This document shows, piece after piece, positions 12,412-16,446 of a DNA stretch of 16,446 nt. The position numbers were made by a program, and so were the translations under genes. The notes under the pieces are model-generated. The model saw only the letters and a list, made by a program, of their open reading frames with translations, searched no databases and was not told the origin of the DNA. Source of the DNA: CAZBZG01 sp964496245 (GTDB taxonomy: Bacteria; Planctomycetota; SZUA-567); contig CAZBZG010000079.1 in assembly GCA_964496245.1 (NCBI GenBank), positions 1-16,446 on the forward strand, given 5' to 3'. Position 1 is the stretch's first letter, and every line of letters starts with the position of its first letter.

Positions 12412-14877
12412 TCAGCCAAGCAGCTGCAGGATGTTCTGGCTGGCCGTGTTGGCCTGGGCCAGCATGGCCGTGCCCGCCTGGAGCAGGATCTGGTTCTTGG
12501 TGAACTCGGTGGTCTCGTTGGCCATGTTCGCATCGCGGATGGCGCTCTCGGTCTTGACAATGTTCTCCACCGTGACGTTGAGCGAATTGATATTGGTCTG
12601 GAGCATGTTCTTCTGGAACGCGCCCAGGCGCGCGCGCAGCTCGGACACGTCGTTCACCGCAGCCGTCACCACCCGCAGGGCTGTAATGGAATCGTTCATC
12701 AGGCTGGCGTCGCCGCCGGCGAGCACGTCCTGCAGGGTGTAGACCCTACCGTCGATCTCGATGCGGCCCATGTTGACCGAGGCCATGGACTGGATGCCGT
12801 AGACCGTGCGCTCCTGGTCGCCTTCGCCTGCGCCGAGCTGGTACTGCATGCCGCCGATGAAATTGGTCAGGTCCTCGGTCGTGGCTTTCCGGGCATTGGT
12901 GGCAAAGGTGAAAATCTCGCCGAGTTCATCTGTCGTGCCGACCGTTTCATCCTCGACCACCGCCTGGAGCGCTGTGGCGCGCGAGTACAGGGCGCCCACG
13001 TCGTAGCCGACCTGCGCGATGCGGGTGAGCCCCAGCTCGCCTTCGTTGAAGACGAGCGACCCGGAAAAGTCGGGCGTGGTCACGTTGGCCGTGAGCCCGT
13101 CCGTGCCGAGCGGCTGGCCGTTCAAGCTGATCTGCGCGTCCTGGCCCACGACCTGGGTCGTGGCCTTCTCTTCGAGCATGGTCCGCTCGGTGGTGTCCCC
13201 CAGGCGATAGTAGTGGAAGAGCTGGCCGTCGTTGTTCTGCACGCGCAGGTACTCCTGCGAACCGTAGTCTTCGGAATACAGGCGCACGCCGAGATCGGTG
13301 AAGGAAAGCTGGGAGGTCTCCTTCACGTCGTCCGCACACGCACCGCCGAAAGTCAGCGTGATGTTGAGCTCCGACTCGTTCTGGGCCTCCAGGCGGATCG
13401 ATCCGCCGCCGCTCAGGTCGGCGGTGCCCTGGGAGACAAGCTGATCCGGCGTCATCTCCGAGCCCTTGTAGACGTTGATGGTACGGCTCGTATCCGCGCC
13501 CGTAGCCTCGAAGTAGAGCCGGCCCGCCGCATCGGTATTCTCGCCGAGCTTCAGGCCGGTGACCACCGAGGACGTGCCTGCCGTGAAGCCCGCCATGTTC
13601 ATGTTGTCCGTCTCGATGCCGGCTTCCGTGTTGTCCATCTCCAGCCCGATCACCGAGATCGTGTAGACATCGTCGGCCGCGGCATTGCCGGTCGTGTCGA
13701 TGGCCAGTTCGATGGCGTCGGCCGGGATCTCCGAGTTGCTGGCTGCCGTGAAGCTGTAGGCCGGTCCGCCGCTGTCGTGGGTCCCCGACCCCAGCAGCAT
13801 GGTGCAGTCAGCGTCTTTGTACAGGTCGTAGCTCACCACATTGCCGGTGATGTCCGTCACCTTGGCGTACATCCGCCCGTGGCCATCCGTGTTCTTGCCG
13901 ACACGCAGATAGTCCGCCGGCGCGGCACCGCCGCCGGTAAGAGACAGCCCATTCACCTTGTCGTTGCCTCCGGCTGCGTCATCCAGGGCCGCCCCGTAGA
14001 TCTCTACGTCTCCCGCTGTACGCGTCGCGTTCCAATCCTCTACCATCTCGTCCGGATCCACCTGGCTTCCGAAGATGAGGGTGGCCCCGACGCCGGTCGA
14101 CTCCTTGACATTGTTGATGCCCGAGACCATGGTGCCCAGCTGGGTCCCTGCATCGAAGCTGAACAGCCGCGAGCCGCTCGTCCCGGTGAGGATGAACTCC
14201 TGCCGACCGCTCACGGCCACGCCGGCGGCGTCGAACTCGGCCGCGACATTGGCACTGTCGGCCTCCATGTAGGCCCGCATCGCCTCCCGTGTGTGGTCGG
14301 CCTGCGTGTCATCGACAATGCCCGTGAAGGCGACGGTCATGCTGACCCCCTCCCGCTTGAAGACCTGGTCGATGCGGGTGGCCTGGGTGTCGAGCAGGGC
14401 GTGATCCATGGGATCGTCGATCGTGGTGATGCGGTCGTACACCAGTCCCTTGGAACCGTTCAGCAGGAACTGATCGGAGTAGCGCGTGGTGTTGGCGATC
14501 CGGTCGATGGTCTGGATCGCGCTGTCCACCTCGGCCTGGTCGGCGCGGATCTGATCGGGCGCCGTGACGCCGTTGTTCGCCGCGTGGAGCGCCAGCGCGC
14601 GCAGTTTGCGAAGGATCTCGTTCATCTCGATCAGCGCGCCCTCGGCGATGCCGATCACGTTGGAGGCCTCCTGCGAATTGCGGATGGCCCGCTGGAGGCC
14701 GTTCGTCTGGCTGCGCAACTGCTCGCTGATGATCAGCCCCGACGGATCGTCCGAGGCCACGTTGATCTTGTACCCGGAGGAGAGCTTCTCCAGGCTCTTG
14801 CTGAAATGCTTGCTCGTGAGCTTGAGTTGCCGTTGCGTGTTGAGAGCGGAAATGTTGTGATTGATGATCAGACTCAT
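12412..14877 (-). CDS. Flagellin with enlarged, internally repeated central domain
   Basis: Structural subunit of the flagellar filament, exported by the flagellar type III system. It has 821 residues against about 270-500 for usual flagellins. The conserved N-terminal D0/D1 helices are at 1-150 (MSLIINHNISALNTQRQL, LEKLSSGYKINVASDDPSGL, NNGVTAPDQIRADQAEVDSA) and the C-terminal D1/D0 at about 680-821, ending in FTKNQILLQAGTAMLAQANT and NILQLLG. Between them lies about 530 residues of variable D2/D3 material, including SFTDLGVRLYSEDYGS and a hook-IN-like stretch ISLNGQPLGTDGLTANV. A module is duplicated: 323-384 (YLRVGKNTDGHGRMY) and 441-504 (GLKLGENTDAAGRLY), with a degenerate third start at 543 (YLRVQNNDGQ). 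Two cysteines (358, 514), rare in flagellins, lie in this region. AGGAGG is 6 bases before the ATG. It is a single gene, with no chaperone or cap gene adjacent. Confidence 0.95.
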   Translation of the reverse strand: MSLIINHNISALNTQRQLKLTSKHFSKSLEKLSSGYKINVASDDPSGLIISEQLRSQTNGLQRAIRNSQEASNVIGIAEGALIEMNEILRKLRALALHAANNGVTAPDQIRADQAEVDSAIQTIDRIANTTRYSDQFLLNGSKGLVYDRITTIDDPMDHALLDTQATRIDQVFKREGVSMTVAFTGIVDDTQADHTREAMRAYMEADSANVAAEFDAAGVAVSGRQEFILTGTSGSRLFSFDAGTQLGTMVSGINNVKESTGVGATLIFGSQVDPDEMVEDWNATRTAGDVEIYGAALDDAAGGNDKVNGLSLTGGGAAPADYLRVGKNTDGHGRMYAKVTDITGNVVSYDLYKDADCTMLLGSGTHDSGGPAYSFTAASNSEIPADAIELAIDTTGNAAADDVYTISVIGLEMDNTEAGIETDNMNMAGFTAGTSSVVTGLKLGENTDAAGRLYFEATGADTSRTINVYKGSEMTPDQLVSQGTADLSGGGSIRLEAQNESELNITLTFGGACADDVKETSQLSFTDLGVRLYSEDYGSQEYLRVQNNDGQLFHYYRLGDTTERTMLEEKATTQVVGQDAQISLNGQPLGTDGLTANVTTPDFSGSLVFNEGELGLTRIAQVGYDVGALYSRATALQAVVEDETVGTTDELGEIFTFATNARKATTEDLTNFIGGMQYQLGAGEGDQERTVYGIQSMASVNMGRIEIDGRVYTLQDVLAGGDASLMNDSITALRVVTAAVNDVSELRARLGAFQKNMLQTNINSLNVTVENIVKTESAIRDANMANETTEFTKNQILLQAGTAMLAQANTASQNILQLLG

Positions 14878-15089
14878 CGCAATCCTCCTGAATGTCGAAC
14901 GAGTCGGGTTCTGCGGTTTCGACCGAGCTGCGTCGGTTGCCGGCGCTCTCGCTCAGCACCTTCGCAGTTCCGGCCGGCCCCGCGCACGTTCCGTTTCCTT
15001 GATGCTCAATCCTCCGTGAGCGCCCTATCGATGCCTCTCCGGCGGGCCTCGCAGAAACGGAGCGTTGAACCAAACCTTGCCTGGTCCGG

Positions 15090-15098
15090 TTATCGGAC
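15090..15098 (-). promoter_or_regulatory. Sigma28-like -10 element upstream of flagellin
   Basis: The minus strand reads GTCCGATAA, one base off the flagellar sigma factor -10 consensus GCCGATAA. At the expected distance the -35 reads AAGA rather than TAAA, a poor match. It lies about 210 bases before the flagellin ATG, inside a small palindrome. It is plausible from context only. Confidence 0.3.
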
Positions 15099-15522
15099 CC
15101 TGGTCCTCTCCTTCTTCAACCTTTTCCGTAGATCATGCCAATACGCAGTCCCCTGCGCTTCCTCCAATGCTCCGAGCTCGGTACACGTGTCGCCCGCATG
15201 CATCCAACCGCCGTGCCAGGCGTGCGACCGCCTGCGGACGATCGGCCGAAAATCTGGAAGCCGCCTCTTCATGTAGACTTATGCGGTTTGGCAAACGCGG
15301 ATCTCGCGCGGCTTCTCCCTTGCGCGCTGTGTCGTCCCTTCCGCCCCGCCGGTCCGCGGCAGGATCTTCCGGCAGGATCGGCCCCGGCCAGCAAAGCCTT
15401 CCCGCCCGAGAATGGCCGGCCGAGTCACCGGATCCAGAAACATCTGCGACAAGGGCACCCCCTCTGGCCTGCTTCTTTCGCCGACGCGCGCTTCACCGGC
15501 AGTCGGAATCCTGATTTTCCTC

Positions 15523-15551
15523 TTGACCATCTGTTTCGGGCGGACTAGATT
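15523..15551 (+). promoter_or_regulatory. Sigma70-type promoter for the TPR gene
   Basis: TTGACC (15523-15528, 5/6) is followed after exactly 17 bases by TAGATT (15546-15551, 4/6). Transcription would begin near 15558, about 33 bases before the TTG start. The T and A of the -10 are also an in-frame TAG that bounds the TPR reading frame upstream. Confidence 0.55.
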
Positions 15552-15590
15552 GGCTTGCACTGCGAAAGCAGGAACGCGAGGGGAACAGGC

Positions 15591-16446
15591 TTGCCCGAGA
15601 ACTCACCGCAACAAGACGCCCACTATTTCCTCACCCGCGGCGAATACTACCAGGCCGAAGGGTTGCCGGGCCATGCACTCCGCGCCTTCAATCGCGCGGT
15701 CGAACTGGCCCCGAAGGAGGCGGAGCCCTACCTCGGACGTTCCGAATGCCATCGCCGCAGCGGGCGGCTGCCCGAAGCCATCCACGATCTCGAGATGGCC
15801 GTGGCGCTGGATCCATGGAACCCCGAAGCGTATGTCATGCTCGCGCAGAATCTTTCCGAGCGCGAGAAGACCGAGGAGGCCCTCTCTCTACTGTCGCACG
15901 CCATCCGCCTCGATCCGTCCTGGAGCCGCACCTATCTGGTCCGGGCAGACATCCGCGCCCGGCTGGGAGACCTCGCTCCGGCGATCGAGGACTACCAGCG
16001 CGCCAGTCAACTGGACCCGGAGAACGTCGAGATCATGCTCGCCCTGGCCGATATCCAGGTCGAAGCCAAGGAAGCGCCGGCCGCACTCGCGACCCTCAAC
16101 CGAGCCGCCAAGCTCCGGCCGCACTACGGCTGGGTCTACCTCTACCGCGGGGACCTGCACGCCCGTGAGCAGGACAGCGGCGCCGCGCTCATCGACTACG
16201 AACAAGCCATGCGGCTTCTGACGAGTTCCGTCGAACCGCGGCTCAGCCGCGGGCATCTCCTGCTCCGGCTGGGACGCCACGACGACGCACTCGACGACTA
16301 TGAGTGGGCGGTCGAACGCGCACCCGAGAATGCCGAGGCCCAATATGGACTGGCCGAGTGCTACTGGCAATGCGGGCGCTCGCGCGAGGCGTTGGACGCC
16401 TACACCAGCAGCATCGAAGGCGGCATGGCCGAAGCCGGCGTCTTCC
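15591..16446 (+). CDS. Tetratricopeptide-repeat protein, 3' end outside window
   Basis: The frame starts at TTG (15591), with AGGGG at 15579-15583 seven bases upstream; an in-frame TAG at 15546 limits the N-terminus, and the only other start, TTG at 15555, has no ribosome-binding site. About 285 codons are present and still open at the window edge. No signal peptide or membrane helix is seen. The visible part is eight consecutive 34-residue TPR units, with typical ends such as ALRAFNRAVELAP, AIHDLEMAVALDP, ALSLLSHAIRLDP, AIEDYQRASQLDP, ALATLNRAAKLRP, ALIDYEQAMRLL, ALDDYEWAVERAP and ALDAYTSSIEGG. TPR arrays are protein-binding scaffolds. A C-terminal catalytic domain may follow outside the window. 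It is divergent from flagellin across a 710-base gap, so a link to motility is unproven. Confidence 0.85.
   Translation, partial: MPENSPQQDAHYFLTRGEYYQAEGLPGHALRAFNRAVELAPKEAEPYLGRSECHRRSGRLPEAIHDLEMAVALDPWNPEAYVMLAQNLSEREKTEEALSLLSHAIRLDPSWSRTYLVRADIRARLGDLAPAIEDYQRASQLDPENVEIMLALADIQVEAKEAPAALATLNRAAKLRPHYGWVYLYRGDLHAREQDSGAALIDYEQAMRLLTSSVEPRLSRGHLLLRLGRHDDALDDYEWAVERAPENAEAQYGLAECYWQCGRSREALDAYTSSIEGGMAEAGVF

Larger units (their letters stand above)
14878..15590. other. Long intergenic region between flagellin and the TPR gene
   Basis: About 710 bases without a convincing gene. From the left: the flagellin ribosome-binding site, about 200 bases of presumed leader, the element GGTCCG-GTTAT-CGGACC at 15085-15101 flanked by two CCTGGTCC copies, which includes the minus-strand TCCGATAA (15097-15090), then GC-rich sequence with two copies of CGGCAGGATC near 15356-15380, and the TPR promoter at 15523-15551. 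A 60-codon minus-strand frame (15090-15272) looks moderately protein-like but lacks a ribosome-binding site. Confidence 0.5.

Noticed and set aside
12185..12412. 75-codon minus-strand frame between flagellin and the lipoprotein operon
   Set aside because: It runs through the flagellin terminator hairpin and has no ribosome-binding site.
15090..15272. 60-codon minus-strand frame upstream of flagellin
   Set aside because: Composition is moderately protein-like, but there is no ribosome-binding site or known domain; kept only as a possibility in the intergenic entry.
12268..15276. 1002-codon open frame on the plus strand
   Set aside because: It lies antisense to the flagellin gene, whose helical ends are unmistakable. 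Long antisense frames are expected in GC-rich genes with strong third-position bias; no domain is recognisable.
15279..15560. 93-codon minus-strand frame
   Set aside because: Overlaps the TPR promoter, is Arg/Gly-rich and has no recognisable domain.
15412..16221. 269-codon plus-strand frame from an ATG at 15412
   Set aside because: Out of frame with the TPR protein, which has eight clear repeats; this frame is Ser/Arg/Pro-rich nonsense.

Overview
The window is GC-rich bacterial chromosome. It has densely coded, mostly minus-strand genes, three or four predicted lipoproteins (so a diderm envelope), a very large flagellin, a GH57 glycosidase, a sulfatase remnant, and small REP-like palindromes in the gaps. 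This mix recalls PVC-type bacteria (Kiritimatiellae, Lentisphaerae, Verrucomicrobia), Planctomycetes or Hydrogenedentota, often known only from environmental assemblies. That placement is inference; there is no phylogenetic marker beyond one tRNA.

Layout. 1-797 (+): C-terminal part of an AraC-type regulator. 861-3193 (-): a tight pair, a membrane HAMP-GGDEF diguanylate cyclase followed by an acyltransferase-like protein (NAT_N/GNAT_C type) whose Shine-Dalgarno overlaps the cyclase stop codon. 3211-3628 (+): a scar in which the start of an EamA permease runs straight into the tail of a sulfatase. 3887-5344 (-): GH57 glycoside hydrolase with a recognisable promoter. 5637-7238 (-): large lipoprotein of unknown function. 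7475-7957: accessory patch with a nested inverted-repeat (REPIN-like) element, a 3'-truncated GIY-YIG nuclease gene, a CCTGG-rich tandem repeat and a long palindrome. 8035-8111 (-): tRNA-Pro(CGG) with encoded CCA. 8277-9629 (+): MFS transporter. 9778-12149 (-): translationally coupled pair of lipoproteins, one TolB-like beta-propeller and one CsgG/TolB-N-like. 12412-14877 (-): 821-residue flagellin. 14878-15590: long intergenic region. 15591 to the end (+): TPR protein starting at TTG, running off the window.

How the genes may work together. The cyclase-acyltransferase pair and the TolB-like/CsgG-like pair are the only convincing operons. Flagellin stands alone with its own ribosome-binding site and terminator. 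Motility (flagellin), c-di-GMP (GGDEF protein) and envelope functions (lipoproteins, TPR protein) occur in the same neighbourhood, but nothing in the sequence proves they are linked.

The most unusual content is the mobile-looking patch at 7475-7957, the palindromes with a shared core at 5570, 7475-7629 and 9731, the EamA/sulfatase junction near 3350, and the internal duplication in the flagellin.
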